A DNA stretch of 64,000 bases from Perkinsus chesapeaki (GCA_013115145.1 JAAPAO010000119.1:1-64000); one strand, 5' to 3'. Counted from the stretch's first letter, positions 23,701 to 33,145 are shown. Numbers and translations: made by a program. The notes: generated by a model not told the origin, from the sequence alone.

Positions 23701-25000
23701 ATTCATGGCTGAACCCTTTAACCTGTTGGGAAATATTTTTATGCCACCTAATTATATTTGTGTATTATCTTTTGCCACCTCATTACATTTACATAAGTAT
23801 GTAACAGGCACTTCTATTAAAGCCTTAATATGCGATCGGGTAGTCATGACAGGGCCCTTGTCATTACTGACCTCTGTTGAAGAGGCAGTTAAGGACGTTT
23901 CAGTATGCGTTCGATCTCCGAATGCAACTGTGATTTTGACTGGCTCCGATAGAGGGAGCATTTCAATCTTTACGATCAACTTTTCGGGTTTTCTCAGATT
24001 CGGAGCACACCTATCCATGCGATCTGTGCCTACTTGCCATGGGCTTCACCGGTCCCGACGAAGTACTAGACCGTGGCCAACTGCCGCGTAAGGACGGTTG
24101 TTTCGATGCTGATTATGGAACGTAAGTAGCGCTCGCCCTGGTGATCGATATTGATTCAATGAAGATACACTGTGAAAGTTGATGGGGAGGTGAGTGCGAG
24201 TCCTGAAGCTCCGGTGTTTGCGGCCGGCGACTGTAGGAGAGGCGCTAGTCTCATAGTAACCGCGTTGGCGGAGGGGAGAGATGTGGCTGCAGTGATAGAC
24301 AGGTTGGTTAAAAGGGGACTGCTTAGATTTTACCAGAAGGAACTCATTTCATGTTTCTTCCTTATGTGGGCGCATATAACATCCTTTTACTTTTCATGTC
24401 TCGGTATTGCTTTTTCGATTGCCATTAGCCTAGCGGTTGCAGTAGCAAATCGGCCAATATCGGCAAGCGACTAAAAGGGCATCACTTAACAATCCATTAT
24501 TAAGGAATAATCCCACTATTTTGTTGCAAAATAGTAACACCTACCTTATCTAGTGTACAGCCCGCCACACCACGGAGTGCGTGTTAGAGGCCGGCATCCA
24601 TCTCGATAAGTAGAGCGAATTTCGAGTTGAGTCTATCCCCACTGAACTCTTCATATTAGGTGGCGCACAAATCGAGCTAGCCCAGCCCCAACTCGACGAA
24701 AATATTTTTATCCGATTTACGTGTTTATAAATAATCAATTAATTCATAAGTATTTATAAGTGATTATTTATAATACTAATTTGCGATATGGAATCATAAT
24801 TTAATATTTTCAGTTACCTTACCTCAGCCTCCCATGAAGGTTTCTCATCAGTTCTTCCACGCTGTGTACCCCTCTCGGCCAATCCGGCGTTGTATCGTGG
24901 CCCTAACTGGTCGCGAATGGAAAGCATACATTCGACAAAACCGCTGAATATAAGACAGCCAATTTCGTCATTGAGGAGAGCGGGATCAATCTCGAAGTAG
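3034..25000 (+). CDS. GLT1: Glutamate synthase (GOGAT), fused large and small subunits, 54 exons
   Basis: GOGAT converts glutamine plus 2-oxoglutarate into two glutamates using NAD(P)H, FAD, FMN and Fe-S clusters. I traced 54 exons with GT-AG junctions and continuous phase; they sum to 7200 nt (2399 aa plus stop), which strongly supports the model. Order: class-II glutaminase with N-terminal Cys36 after a short propeptide, central domain, FMN-binding synthase domain with the Cys1237/1243/1248 3Fe-4S motif, GXGXG-like domain, a 169-residue insertion (about 1663-1831), then the small-subunit module with two cysteine clusters and two dinucleotide-binding folds. A fused chain is the layout of fungal, plant and protist NADH-GOGATs. 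Introns run from 31 to about 960 nt and several carry tRNA-like sequence. ATG at 3034 is chosen because it precedes the propeptide directly. Exon coordinates are given in the following entries. Confidence 0.95.
4417..4498 (-). pseudogene. Decayed tRNA-Arg-like copy in GOGAT intron 5
   Basis: The stretch gagggtggcgccttgtccat with the following gggccagca matches the anticodon and D-arm part of the two tRNA-Arg(CCT) copies at 11007 and 13432 in the same antisense orientation. The T-arm and 3' acceptor side are largely destroyed, so it cannot be a working tRNA. Confidence 0.65.
6445..6680. repeat. 47-bp minisatellite in GOGAT intron 9
   Basis: Units beginning ataccaatataccaatata recur at 6488, 6535, 6582 and 6629, exactly 47 bp apart, with partial units on both sides (about 4.5-5 copies). 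It is AT-rich and lies between the exon 9 donor (6414) and the exon 10 acceptor (6698). Confidence 0.9.
9190..11728 (+). CDS. GLT1: GOGAT exons 15-22: central domain
   Basis: Exons: 9190-9579, 9775-9894, 10138-10238, 10577-10671, 10713-10821, 11135-11308, 11359-11505, 11554-11728 (residues about 557-993). Recognisable segments are [25 protein letters not shown] with [47 protein letters not shown] and [17 protein letters not shown]. All are diagnostic of the GOGAT central domain, which links the glutaminase to the synthase and helps form the ammonia tunnel. Exon 15 (390 nt) is the largest exon of the gene. Introns 15, 19 and 21 contain tRNA-derived sequence; intron 21 is only 48 nt. Confidence 0.93.
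9741..9764 (-). repeat. tRNA T-arm fragment before the GOGAT exon 16 acceptor
   Basis: The segment atggggttcgaacctgtgc carries the T-loop core GGTTCGAA (B-box). It ends 11 nt before the 3' splice site at 9774. The same 19 nt recur at 38194-38212 in an intron of another gene. Confidence 0.7.
11007..11079 (-). tRNA. tRNA-Arg (CCT) sequence inside GOGAT intron 19
   Basis: Read on the - strand it is a 73-nt cloverleaf: acceptor GCCCTGG with GTAGGGT, D-arm GCCTAATGGATAAGGC, anticodon stem CCACC/GGTGG with loop CTCCTAA (anticodon CCT), and T-arm CCGGG TTCGATC CCCGG. The D-arm equals the eukaryotic tRNA-Arg(CCT) consensus as I know it. Base pair 7-66 is a G-G mismatch, unlike the second copy. It lies antisense in an intron, so it could be a nested gene or a recent tRNA-derived insertion. 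Confidence 0.75.
11506..11553 (+). other. 48-nt GOGAT intron 21 containing a tRNA T-arm
   Basis: This very short intron joins exons 21 and 22 in phase 0. About half of it is ccggggttcgaacctggg, a T-arm with its 3' acceptor side on the - strand, placed 8 nt before the closing AG. Confidence 0.8.
12140..15152 (+). CDS. GLT1: GOGAT exons 23-30: FMN/3Fe-4S synthase domain
   Basis: Exons: 12140-12251, 12904-13018, 13247-13411, 13522-13639, 13679-13755, 14238-14357, 14427-14621, 15022-15152 (residues about 994-1337). This TIM-barrel domain binds FMN and a 3Fe-4S cluster and makes glutamate from 2-oxoglutarate and channelled ammonia. Visible motifs: [48 protein letters not shown] with [26 protein letters not shown], and [16 protein letters not shown] giving Cys1237, Cys1243 and Cys1248 (C-x5-C-x4-C). 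All expected core motifs are present, so the domain looks functional. Intron 25 (110 nt) is two-thirds occupied by an antisense tRNA-Arg sequence. Confidence 0.94.
13432..13504 (-). tRNA. tRNA-Arg (CCT) sequence filling most of GOGAT intron 25
   Basis: Near-identical to the copy at 11007. The acceptor stem GCCCTGC/GTAGGGT pairs at all seven positions (two G-U), anticodon stem CCACC/GGTGG, loop CTCCTAA (anticodon CCT), and T-arm CCGGG/CCCGG with loop TTCGATC. The discriminator is A at 13432. The host intron runs 13412-13521, so 73 of 110 nt are tRNA, with 20 and 17 nt flanks carrying the splice sites. It is the best candidate for a functional tRNA gene here. Confidence 0.8.
14049..14075. repeat. 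Perfect 13-bp hairpin in GOGAT intron 27
   Basis: gataatctaactc is followed after one base by its exact reverse complement. No run of T follows, so it is not a pol III terminator. Function unknown. Confidence 0.85.
15170..15189. repeat. 20-bp perfect palindrome in GOGAT intron 30
   Basis: aatcgatcacgtgatcgatt equals its own reverse complement. It lies inside the 45-nt intron between exons 30 and 31. Related AATCGAT...ATCGATT palindromes occur near 26759, 34177 and 57375. Confidence 0.85.
15198..18099 (+). CDS. GLT1: GOGAT exons 31-38: C-terminal GXGXG domain of the large subunit
   Basis: Exons: 15198-15339, 15398-15497, 15828-15964, 16539-16657, 16700-16821, 16866-16968, 17600-17705, 17956-18099 (residues about 1338-1662). 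The beta-helix motifs are clear: [104 protein letters not shown] and [10 protein letters not shown]. It packs against the synthase domain and ends with [10 protein letters not shown], corresponding to the large-subunit C-terminus. Intron 33 (15965-16538) ends with a degenerate tRNA directly before the acceptor. Confidence 0.93.
16460..16532 (-). pseudogene. Degenerate tRNA abutting the GOGAT exon 34 acceptor
   Basis: On the - strand it starts GGGCGCA, has a good D-arm (ATAGCTCAATGGTAGAGC) and a T-arm core GCGCGTTCGATTCG. The anticodon arm is mispaired and the 3' acceptor side does not pair well, so identity is not assigned. Its 5' end lies 6 nt from the acceptor AG at 16537-16538. Confidence 0.7.
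18417..19375 (+). CDS. GLT1: GOGAT exons 39-41: 169-residue lineage-specific insertion
   Basis: Exons 18417-18619, 18810-18936 and 19198-19375 keep phase with both neighbours and encode residues about 1663-1831, between the large-subunit end and the small-subunit start. I recognise no domain. The first two exons look folded and partly helical, with a tryptophan-rich segment ([17 protein letters not shown]) and a basic end ([15 protein letters not shown]). The third is low-complexity, rich in Arg, Ser, Gly and Pro, probably a flexible linker. Known fused GOGATs have a connector here, but this one seems long. It might be a docking or regulatory module; that is speculation. Confidence 0.75.
19407..25000 (+). 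CDS. GLT1: GOGAT exons 42-54: small-subunit (FAD, NAD(P)H, 4Fe-4S) module
   Basis: Exons: 19407-19566, 19978-20164, 20513-20664, 20709-20790, 21118-21253, 21602-21741, 22701-22762, 22804-22924, 23332-23406, 23451-23592, 23998-24121, 24165-24302, 24814-25000 (residues about 1832-2399). It feeds electrons from NAD(P)H via FAD and two 4Fe-4S clusters to FMN. Cysteines: C1897, C1900, C1905, C1915 (CMDCGTPSC...CPLGN) and C1954, C1958, C1962 ([10 protein letters not shown]). FAD site: [16 protein letters not shown](P) site: [13 protein letters not shown]-terminal FAD contact: [12 protein letters not shown]. Exon 54 adds about 60 residues past the usual end, stopping at TAG 24998-25000. The intron between exons 41 and 42 is 31 nt. 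Confidence 0.94.
22150..22205. repeat. Two adjacent perfect hairpins in GOGAT intron 47
   Basis: tgtcctcacgcaa and its exact reverse complement (22150-22176, one-base spacer) are followed by gataccatga and its exact reverse complement (22185-22205, one-base spacer). They lie in the largest intron of the gene (21742-22700). Confidence 0.85.
23407..23450 (+). other. 44-nt GOGAT intron 50 built around a tRNA T-arm
   Basis: Between the gtgaaa donor and the ttattcag acceptor lies aaccgcgggttcgaatccca, a T-arm in the sense orientation of the host gene. Splicing it out restores the GOGAT reading frame (…YAHEE then [12 protein letters not shown]…), so it is a real intron. Confidence 0.85.
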
Positions 25001-25454
25001 AAATACCTGACCCGAGGATCGAACTTGGGTGGTATATGATTTGTGATCTCGAGTAGAATGTATTTTTATTATGGTTGCACTGCTCGGCATTGTCCGGCAG
25101 GCTCTTGTCTGATTTAACTGCTCAAATGTTAGAACCGAGCTAGGCTTGATCTACTCTCTTCCAAGTTAGTGGTTTCATTTCATATCTTTCATATCCAATG
25201 CGGTATTGTGTTGGGGAGGTATCTTAAGGTCGAAGCGTGCAAGATACAAAAAGGGCCAGCCTCTATCATTGGAACTCTTCGGACTTCTTCACTTAACATC
25301 GCTTATAATGTGCATGAATTTGCAGGCCTATCTGGAGATGTAGTTCATCGGCTCGTTTCTATACAACTTGAGTTTCATAACGGTCACTTCTCAATAAAGA
25401 TATTGTGGTTGATCCAATCATCCATCTTATGAAGGAATTATTTCGTCGAGTGTT
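25001..25454. other. Short intergenic region with a tRNA-like T-arm remnant
   Basis: Directly after the GOGAT stop, 25008-25032 contains cgaggatcgaacttggg, a decayed T-arm on the - strand. The rest holds no recognisable gene; an 87-codon frame at 25169 has no family signature. The AG at 25449-25450, 4 nt before the next ATG, could be a trans-splice acceptor. Confidence 0.5.
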
Positions 25455-26564
25455 ATGGCCAAACCTCACCTAGGAGAGACAAGCTACGGTATATTAGCTT
25501 TGAAGACGTTGACTTCGGGGATGGACACTCAAGGCGACCTGCCTCTGGAACTCCTCGATAAAATTTGGCGGTATGCCCGCGGTCAGGATTTAAACGTCTT
25601 CCCGAGTCTGGAATGCCCATTGAACGAGGCATTCAGCTATAGTAGATTCTTTGAACCAGTTGTGGACTTCCTGATCGAACCAAATAATACCACATTTCCG
25701 TCAACTCGCGATTCAAAAGGGCGGCTTATTGTGATGTTAATGAGTGGGAGAACGCTCTATGAAGCCACAATGGATCCTTTTGGTTTGGTTCCTATCACGG
25801 TAGGCGCTTCCCAAATAGAGATGCCGGAGTTCGGCGCGATTGTGTGCGGGAAGACAGGCGACTTTTACGGTATCGGTCGAACTGGCTTACTGCGATGGCG
25901 GAAGGGAACTTCAGAAGGCTTTCAGCTTTTCCATGATGGATTGAATGTATTCCACAGAGAAGTGAAGCTCGCGGGAAGTTACGTTGTTTGTGGCGGAGAT
26001 ACTTTGGTAACGATACTGGTCTTGGATCGTCCTGGAGGAAGCATTTGTGAGCCGCCTATCACGCTCAGTTTGACAGATAGACTGACGGCTTGGACCGCCT
26101 ATGATGTCGCTGGGAAGCTGTGTATTGTGTGGGCCTCCGGTGAGGAGTTAAGGGTTATTGAGATGTCCAATGAAGAATGTGTCCGAAAAGTGCTGGTCAA
26201 AGCCGACTGGGTCAGGAACATTCGGAAAGATATGCAAATCTGCCAGGACACTTTGTTGGTCGGGCTCGGCCTTGGCTCCGAAACGCTGTGTATTGCTCTC
26301 TTCGATCTTAACGCTGGTTTTGTAACTGACGTCATTTCGCCGCCGGTCGGACTTAATAGTTTTCGCGTTGCGGAGGGTCGGCTTTATATGCATGAAAGAG
26401 CATCCCCTTTTGGAGGTAGGATTCTTTGGAAACATCTCACTTTCGGAAGGGTCTCGGCTCTGAAGGTTGGGCGGCGGTGGAGAGTTCCTGATGTGGGTAA
26501 GGTGCTTATTGGGGCAGCATTGAGGAGTCGACAAGGGAACTTGCCTTTACGAAGCTCCACTTAA
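25455..26564 (+). CDS. Intronless F-box-like protein with probable beta-propeller
   Basis: A single open frame of 369 codons, in contrast to the intron-rich neighbours. Residues about 28-43 (GDLPLELLDKIWRYARG) resemble an F-box-type helix (LP-E-L--I). The remainder is a series of hydrophobic strands separated by turns (for example GAIVCGKTGDFYGIGRTGLL, LCIVWASGEELRVIEM, LYMHERASPFGGRILWKHL), as expected for a propeller-like fold, but I see no strict WD or kelch repeat. F-box proteins recruit substrates to SCF ubiquitin ligases; that role is inferred only from the N-terminal helix. Lack of introns suggests retroposition or a lineage-specific family. The start ATG at 25455 is preceded by an AG 4 nt upstream. 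Confidence 0.75.
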   Translation: MAKPHLGETSYGILALKTLTSGMDTQGDLPLELLDKIWRYARGQDLNVFPSLECPLNEAFSYSRFFEPVVDFLIEPNNTTFPSTRDSKGRLIVMLMSGRTLYEATMDPFGLVPITVGASQIEMPEFGAIVCGKTGDFYGIGRTGLLRWRKGTSEGFQLFHDGLNVFHREVKLAGSYVVCGGDTLVTILVLDRPGGSICEPPITLSLTDRLTAWTAYDVAGKLCIVWASGEELRVIEMSNEECVRKVLVKADWVRNIRKDMQICQDTLLVGLGLGSETLCIALFDLNAGFVTDVISPPVGLNSFRVAEGRLYMHERASPFGGRILWKHLTFGRVSALKVGRRWRVPDVGKVLIGAALRSRQGNLPLRSST

Positions 26565-27424
26565 AAGGTATGGGAAGTCGAGGAAAAAATGTCAAAGATT
26601 CCCCGAAGCATCTCTATCTCCGCACTGGGAAGATTCTCTCGAAGATTACATTTTTGGTGGGGGACAGTAAATTGACTTTTCACTGATTGTAGCACAGACG
26701 ACCTCCAGAAGGTCGATGTACTCAGTTCATTTGCATGTCACCGTACAGTACATGTTTAATCGATTGCATGATCGATTTGGTTTTCATTGTGTTAAAGTGT
26801 AGCAGTATCTTTCACCTTCCCGCGGCTCCTGTTACCTTGGGGGAAAGAGGCATAAAGGTTATATATAACTTTTGTGTACAAATCGATTATAGGCCGTGGA
26901 GATGTCACGTGGCATCGAGCACTTTATCGTCACTTGAGACCCCAGCCACACTTTATTAGAGCATCCTTGATGGGAGATTCCCCCAATTCGGAATGTAAAA
27001 TTTCATTTTTCGGGTTCTTTTATTATTTAAAATATCTTCACAGTATCTTTTTGTCTGTAAATATACAGACTGGTCAAAAAAATCATTGATACAGACTGTA
27101 TCAATTTGATATATAGGTAAACCTCGATAGAAAGTCTCTGACCCGCCGTTCTACGAAAAACCGGCAACAAATGTCTCTGTCCATGGGCATGTTTTGGTGG
27201 GGCTGAGTTGAGGAAAAAATCTGAAAAAAATATTGTTATTTTTGTCTTGTGTGGATTTTTCCGGAGAATCCTCACTAATTATACTACCGGTAGAGGAAAA
27301 TACGAGGCTTCGGAAAAACATGGGTCTCTGAGGAATATTCGCCATATATGTAATTTATTATCATGGTATATAATTTTAATACATTACTCTACTTCCTTGA
27401 ATACCTTCATACTAGTTTTCCGTG
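26565..27424. other. Intergenic, no gene recognised
   Basis: AT-rich, with a degenerate aatcgat...atcgatt palindrome near 26759-26778. Open frames here are short and overlapping on both strands, and none has splice support. Confidence 0.4.
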
Positions 27425-28832
27425 ATGACTGAGCTCCGACTCCAGCAGCTAGGACAGGCGAAGGCATTGGTAATACGGGCGGAAGGAACTTCTCACGGTA
27501 TCAATTTTAATAAATATCTGACTCTACTGGTGTAATTCTAATACGCCAATACTGGATACTAGAATTTGCTTAAAGGAGTGCTGCCTGGGAAGACAGAACT
27601 TGTATATGAATAATTATAATGATACTAGGCCTTCTTGAAGAAGGGAGCTCTGCGAATGATCAGTAATTTCTGTTGGGCTGCCGCAAGTTCGATCCCCAGG
27701 CCTGTCATTTTTCTGCGTAAAAATATTTTTTGGCCCACAAACCTTCAAGATACAATCCGAACCCGCTTTTCGTATTCTTCCTAGTATCCCCAGAGTAAAA
27801 GCTATCGATTGGTGCATAGCATGTACTCATAACATTTCTAGATCATCGAGCTGCTGGATAATTTGCAGTTCGCACGCACGGTGTTAGTAATGTGAGAGTA
27901 CACGCTCCGCTCACTTCGCTCGCGCCCCCGCTGTTGGATGGTATTAATAATCTGCACACTTCTATCCTGGCTACGGTTTGCCTGTTTGTCAAATGGGCGC
28001 CGCGTTAGGATGAAAAGTTGCTTGTAAGTAATAGTATTTCGTCTAGAGCAGACCTGCTTCATTTGATTGAGCTTCTTGGTACACAAGAAAGAGAGATTGC
28101 AGTAATTGAAAAACAAAAGGAAGTTCCCAGAAAGAATGCATTTGCGGGACTGGAATTGGGTGCTCGACGGTATGGGACAGGAGTAACACAATGTTGATAA
28201 TATCTTATCACCAAATCTTGATACAGGTGATGGAAAAGATACGTGAACTAGTAATGTAGCAGGGAGTGGAAGTGCCAGTCTATATAGTACTATATTGTTG
28301 ACATTCCTTATATTATATTTTATTATTATCTTTATAGAATGCAATAGGTAATATTTATTAAAACTCATTACATTTCTATACCAGTATCCATCATATGCAG
28401 TTTCATTGAAAAGATAATTGCAATTATTATAGTATCTTATACTTGTAATTATAATCATACGGTAATACTTGCAATAATACAGTAATACTTGCAATAATAC
28501 AGTAATACTTGTAATAATACAGTAATACTTGCAATAATACAGTAATACTTGTAATAATACAGTAATACTTGCAATAATACAGTAATACTCGCAATAATAA
28601 AGTAATACTTGTAATTATATAGTAATACTTGTAATTATATAAATTTATTTATCTCGCGCATTATCAGTGCTAATTTCCAAATTTTCGTGATAAGCTTCCA
28701 CAGGTGTTCCTATTACTTGCGGTCGTCTTGGCACTGTTGCCGATTTGGACTAAGCCAGGAATTGCCGGTGGAAAGGGAGGAGGTAGTAAAGCTGGTTTAG
28801 TCGGAAGTGATCATGCAGCGTTCTTTCTGTGA
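27425..28832 (+). CDS. Possible 57-aa single-pass membrane protein (two exons)
   Basis: Exon 1 27425-27469 (MTELRLQQLGQAKAL, donor gtaata) joins in phase 0 to exon 2 28704-28832, which starts VFLLLAVVLALLPIW, a clear transmembrane helix, and continues with a glycine- and lysine-rich tail to TGA at 28830-28832. I do not recognise a family. The intron (27470-28703) holds a 20-bp minisatellite and a T-arm-like remnant. Exon 2 is convincing; linkage to exon 1 is inferred from phase and splice signals. It could instead be an N-terminal membrane anchor of the epimerase gene that follows, if the stop is bypassed by alternative splicing. Confidence 0.35.
27674..27705 (+). repeat. tRNA T-arm-like remnant
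   Basis: gccgcaagttcgatccccag has the GTTCGATCC core of a T-loop. Flanking stem positions are poorly paired, so this is a weak member of the tRNA-derived set. Confidence 0.4.
28461..28640. repeat. 20-bp minisatellite, about 9 copies
   Basis: Units of agtaatacttgcaataatac (c/t variants at two positions) repeat in tandem. It produces a long artefactual open frame on the - strand. Confidence 0.9.
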
Positions 28833-29028
28833 TGAGGTAGACATTGCTGAAATTGGAGAGATAAATGTGAAAATAGACAAGTGAATCATTTTGGAAATCT
28901 CAATCCCGGCTTTACTTCGTGTTGAATGTTTTTGCTAGAGCGACCTCTGCTAGTAGATTCTCCCAAAAGGATGTATCGTCGGATTGGCCGTTATAGCGCT
29001 CTTCAATGAGTTTTCATCTCCTTACTAG

Positions 29029-32000
29029 CGCCGGCATCACCAACAGGTTCGTAGTATGCGACCGTTTGTTAGTCGACCCTTGTAGAGGCATACTTTTCCG
29101 GGAGGTCGAAACAGAACAGGCAGCCGCAGGAGAAGTTGTGTTAGTTACCGGCGTGAGTTGTTGATTCTGAACCCATCTCGAGGCTTTCCTGTAGGGTTCG
29201 GGGTTCATAGGCTCCAACTTAGTCGAAGATTTGCTGGAATTGGACTACCGTGTGAGAGTGTTTGATAATCTCGTTACTGGTAGTAATAATAGCGGATGAC
29301 GACGGGAAAGGTTTGGCTCTTATCCGATCGATCAGAGACCTCAAAGGTTACGTTGATTAAGGTGACCCTTACTTCACGTCGGTGCATTGCCTCTAACCGC
29401 CAATTGAATATAACAATTCTCTATTTAAACGATTTATACAAACTGGTCAGTCGGATAGTGTCTCTGTCACTCGCGACTGTGGTGGAATCTGCGAAGCTTG
29501 TGGCCTGCATTGTACAGTCAATCTTCGAATTGGAGGAATCTGCTTAGCGATCGAATTCGGATATGTCAGGGAACATACAGTACCTTCCGTTGGACCACCC
29601 ACGGTTGGAGTTTTACTTTGGTGATATCATGGATAGGAAGGAGCTCTGGAAGGCTATGAAAGGAGTTACTGGAATCATTCATCTAGCAGCCGCTAGTAAG
29701 GTGAGTCGGTCCTTGGGGGTGGCATCTTATGGGTAATCCGGCAATTGAAGGGCATGAAATGTAATTAGGGTGTGATATAATTCCATGATGATAATAATTA
29801 TAATAATAGTATAGCTAATCCTATACTGGCTTCTGTCTGCCTGGTGAAAGAGTGCTGCCCGAGAAAAAATAATAGTATAGAACTATTATTGGTGTTAGTA
29901 ACACCAACGTTATTAATTTGGTCGTAATATCCAATTGGTAATTGATCGAACTAATAGGTGGTTATTGCCGAGGGAATTCAACGAGGGCGATTCATTACTA
30001 AAGTTGTAGGATGCCGTGCGACGCTAAACCCCAACTCGTGGGATTCTCGGATTTAAAGCTCAAAGATGATGACTTGTTGTCAGGTCCTACCAAGCTTGAA
30101 AAACTCTACAATGGCAACGTTCAATGTAAATGTTAATTCAGTCGGTACTGCGAATGTCCTTGAGGTGGCTCAACAATCGGGGACGGTGAGTAAATGGAGG
30201 AGCTAGTTCTGCTGTATGATGGGCTTGGTAGGAGTATATCACTTGTAAAGGTTTTTGGTTAGTTACATCTAAGGCGTTTAATATTCACTTTTCCTTCAGT
30301 TGAGTCTCTGGCATGATCGCTGTAATATGATCATCCATGCCAGTGAACACCGAGATTGATAATGTGAACTTGCTCATAAAATACTATGACTTATTACCTA
30401 TCGCGAATTGGATATAAATATTATTACTCACTTCCGTGAAAGTTGTAGTAATATCGTCATGACACGCGCTGCCATATACGCATACATTGATATGATAAGC
30501 TAAATGTCAGGTTCAAAAGGTAGTTTTCGCTGCAAGTTCGACTTACTATGGCAACCAGGATTTACCTTATCGAGAATCTGATCACTTTGCGGTGAGTTAA
30601 TCGAATGCTTTCGAAGTACTAGTCGGAGCGGGCGCTCTCAGCTAAGCTTTGAATCAAAGAAGCCGTTGATTTCTGCGGTAAGTAGTCGCAGTATAACAGA
30701 TACGCCGATTAAGCAAATGGAAGGCTTCTCAACGTTCAGAGAGATTTGGCGACTTTCCTATAAAAAATTGGAGTTGGCAACTTTCCTATATAATGCTTGT
30801 ATTTGGTAATCGTCTTTCATACACCTTCCGATTTTCCTGAGTATGATACTAATAAGTAGATTACTTTTCCTCAGCCCTCAAGTCCTTATAGTGCCAGCAA
30901 AGCAATGGGAGAGCTGCAAATGCAAACCTTCGACAAGTAGCACCAAGGGCTCCTCTATAACCTTGCCGAGTGGGCAGCAAATCGACAAAAGTCCCTTAAA
31001 TTGGTTTTGATGAAGTATTAATGTAAATACCCTCAGTGGTAGTGGCAGGCAAAGAAACGGACCGAGATTGCGACATTCTGTGCCGAACGCTAGATTCAGC
31101 GGCGCAACGCGTTGTGCGATTAGGGACAGTGCAGGGCGACTTGGTTTTAGTTTCCGGAGTTTAATTAGGGAGTTGTCCGCTTCTTGAAAGAAACGCACAA
31201 TCGAAATTTTTTCTTTTCTGTCCATGGCCTCTCGTGGATGTAATCAATATTAGATTTTTCAAATTAGAAGATTCCACTTTCGGATTGATTATTTAATTGC
31301 CAATACTACTAGTTACGACAGCTAGAATGTTAGCTCTAGGCCAATGCATTGATGAGAAGTGATGGAAGGTTCGCGGCTCTCATCATCTATCTAGAACGTA
31401 TCAATTCAGTATAGTACGATTATTCTATCAGAAATTCCTCTATGACTCGCCTATCCGAAAAAGATACTCTTTGAATTCGCTATGTTGAATGCTTTCCTGT
31501 TTAGGATCTATAACCTCCCCACAGTATCGCTTCGCTTCTTTATGGTATATGGTCCTAGACAGCCTCGTAGTGGCGCGTATGCCATAGTAGCTGGTGTATT
31601 TGCTGGACAAAAGGAGAGAGGAGAACCTCTTACTGTTGAAGGTGGAACCGATAAGCTGATGACTGGCGTCATTGTTGCCGGTGCTTATTGTGCATGAAAT
31701 GAAAAGATATTATCGTCATTTGACTACTATTGAAATATTATACCGGATTGCTGTACCGCACCGATTGTAGGCACACAAGATGGAATGAGCTAACGACATG
31801 AATACACTCTATAACTTACTCAAATACGGTGTCTATCGTATGGTCGAAACAGACCTCCTAATTCTGCCTTTGATATAGAAAATGCCAGCGGGCAAGATGA
31901 TTCCCATTTCATATACGAATGGCTCATTTTTAGTACGCTTAAAGGCACCAAGTCGCTTTTTACGTGTGAAAGTCCAATTTCGTTTTTCAGGTGACGGTCT

Positions 32001-33145
32001 CCAGTTTCGTGATTTCGTCCACGTGAAAGATATTTCCCGAGGAATAGTTCTGGCGTACCAAAATGAGCGAGTTAGAGAAGGGCAACCGATCAATCTGGGC
32101 AGTGGGGAAGCTCGCACAGTTCAAGTGGGTAGAGGCTGAATATCTCTCGTCGACTAAAGCTCGCCAGGAACTGGCGGATTTGGTGTCATCAAATCAGCGA
32201 CGATTGCCTCCTCGAAAGAACGATCTTCGAGGAACGTTAGCTGATACTTGCCGAGCGAAGGACCTTTTGGGTAAGTATGGGAATTCGTAGCCCCTCATGC
32301 ATCTGCACGTCACCGTTGTCTACGGGGCGCCGGAAGTGCTGCGGACGCTATAATTTTGCTGTTCCATCGAGCTCAGAAGAGAGTATATATACTTCTTAGC
32401 TTTGGAAACCATCTGGAATAGTTTTTACCATGTATTAATTCAACCCGAGTACAAATTAGCCGTCCCTAAGATGGGCACTACCGAGGCGGTTTGTGCGGTA
32501 CTAACATTTCTGTATTCGATTGCGAGAGCGTTTGTCTTATTAAATTCGTCTAGGAAAAGTACATATACCCTTCAATTTTGGCATCGCAAGGCGAACTACT
32601 TTGGGAGATAACTAAGAATTGGTAATTTCCTTAAGCACAGCGCACATACAATATATATGGCAACTATACCATCTCAATATATAATTAGTAGAAGCCCAGA
32701 AGGAATCGATAAAAATGAGAACATATAAGAAAAGGCTGGCTAAAATGGCTAAAAACCACTACGGGAGCGGCGGTATTACGTAGATGTATTGGCGGAGGAA
32801 ATTATGATAAACTTCATTATCAATAAAGTGGCTTTCCAGTGGTGGTTGGGTGAGAAAGTTGTATGATTGAAATGAATGAATCTGACAGGTGTTTTCAAGC
32901 TCTACTAGACAGTAAATCTACTGGGAATTCTGTTATCCGTTTTAGGATGGTCCATTAGGAGGGATTTCCGGACAGAGATGGGCCGCATTGTAAAAGATAC
33001 GCTTGCTGGAAAAGGCTTGTATTTAGCGAAGTGGTTTGAGAAGCCCGAGACGCTGCTGTGGCTCGAGAAAAAGATTCCTGGTGAGCTTGTTGGTTGCCAT
33101 GTGAACCGAGGTGAGCTCAGGATTCGGCAAGGCCGGTCACGATGA
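29029..33145 (+). CDS. NAD-dependent sugar-nucleotide epimerase/dehydratase (extended SDR)
   Basis: Extended short-chain dehydrogenase that interconverts nucleotide sugars (UDP-glucose/UDP-GlcNAc 4-epimerase-like). Exons: 29029-29152, 29195-29279, 29570-29700, 30084-30185, 30511-30591, 30875-30936, 31505-31641, 31991-32128, 32160-32270, 32946-33145; phases agree throughout. Motifs: NAD-binding VVLVTGGSGFIGSNLVE (Gly-rich loop split by an intron), HLAA, active-site Ser/Thr in AASSTYYGN, catalytic Y-x3-K in SPYSASK, then LRFFMVYGPRQ and GDGLQFRDFVHVKDI. The intron at 32129-32159 is 31 nt. The first exon (from 29029) may not be the start codon exon. The end is TGA 33143-33145, unless the donor at 33081 is used. 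Closest overall to GalE/WbpP-type 4-epimerases; exact substrate cannot be told. Confidence 0.85.

Noticed and set aside
27838-28494. 218-codon open frame on the - strand
   Set aside because: It overlaps the 20-bp minisatellite and AT-rich DNA, has no domain or signal, and its openness follows from the repeat composition.
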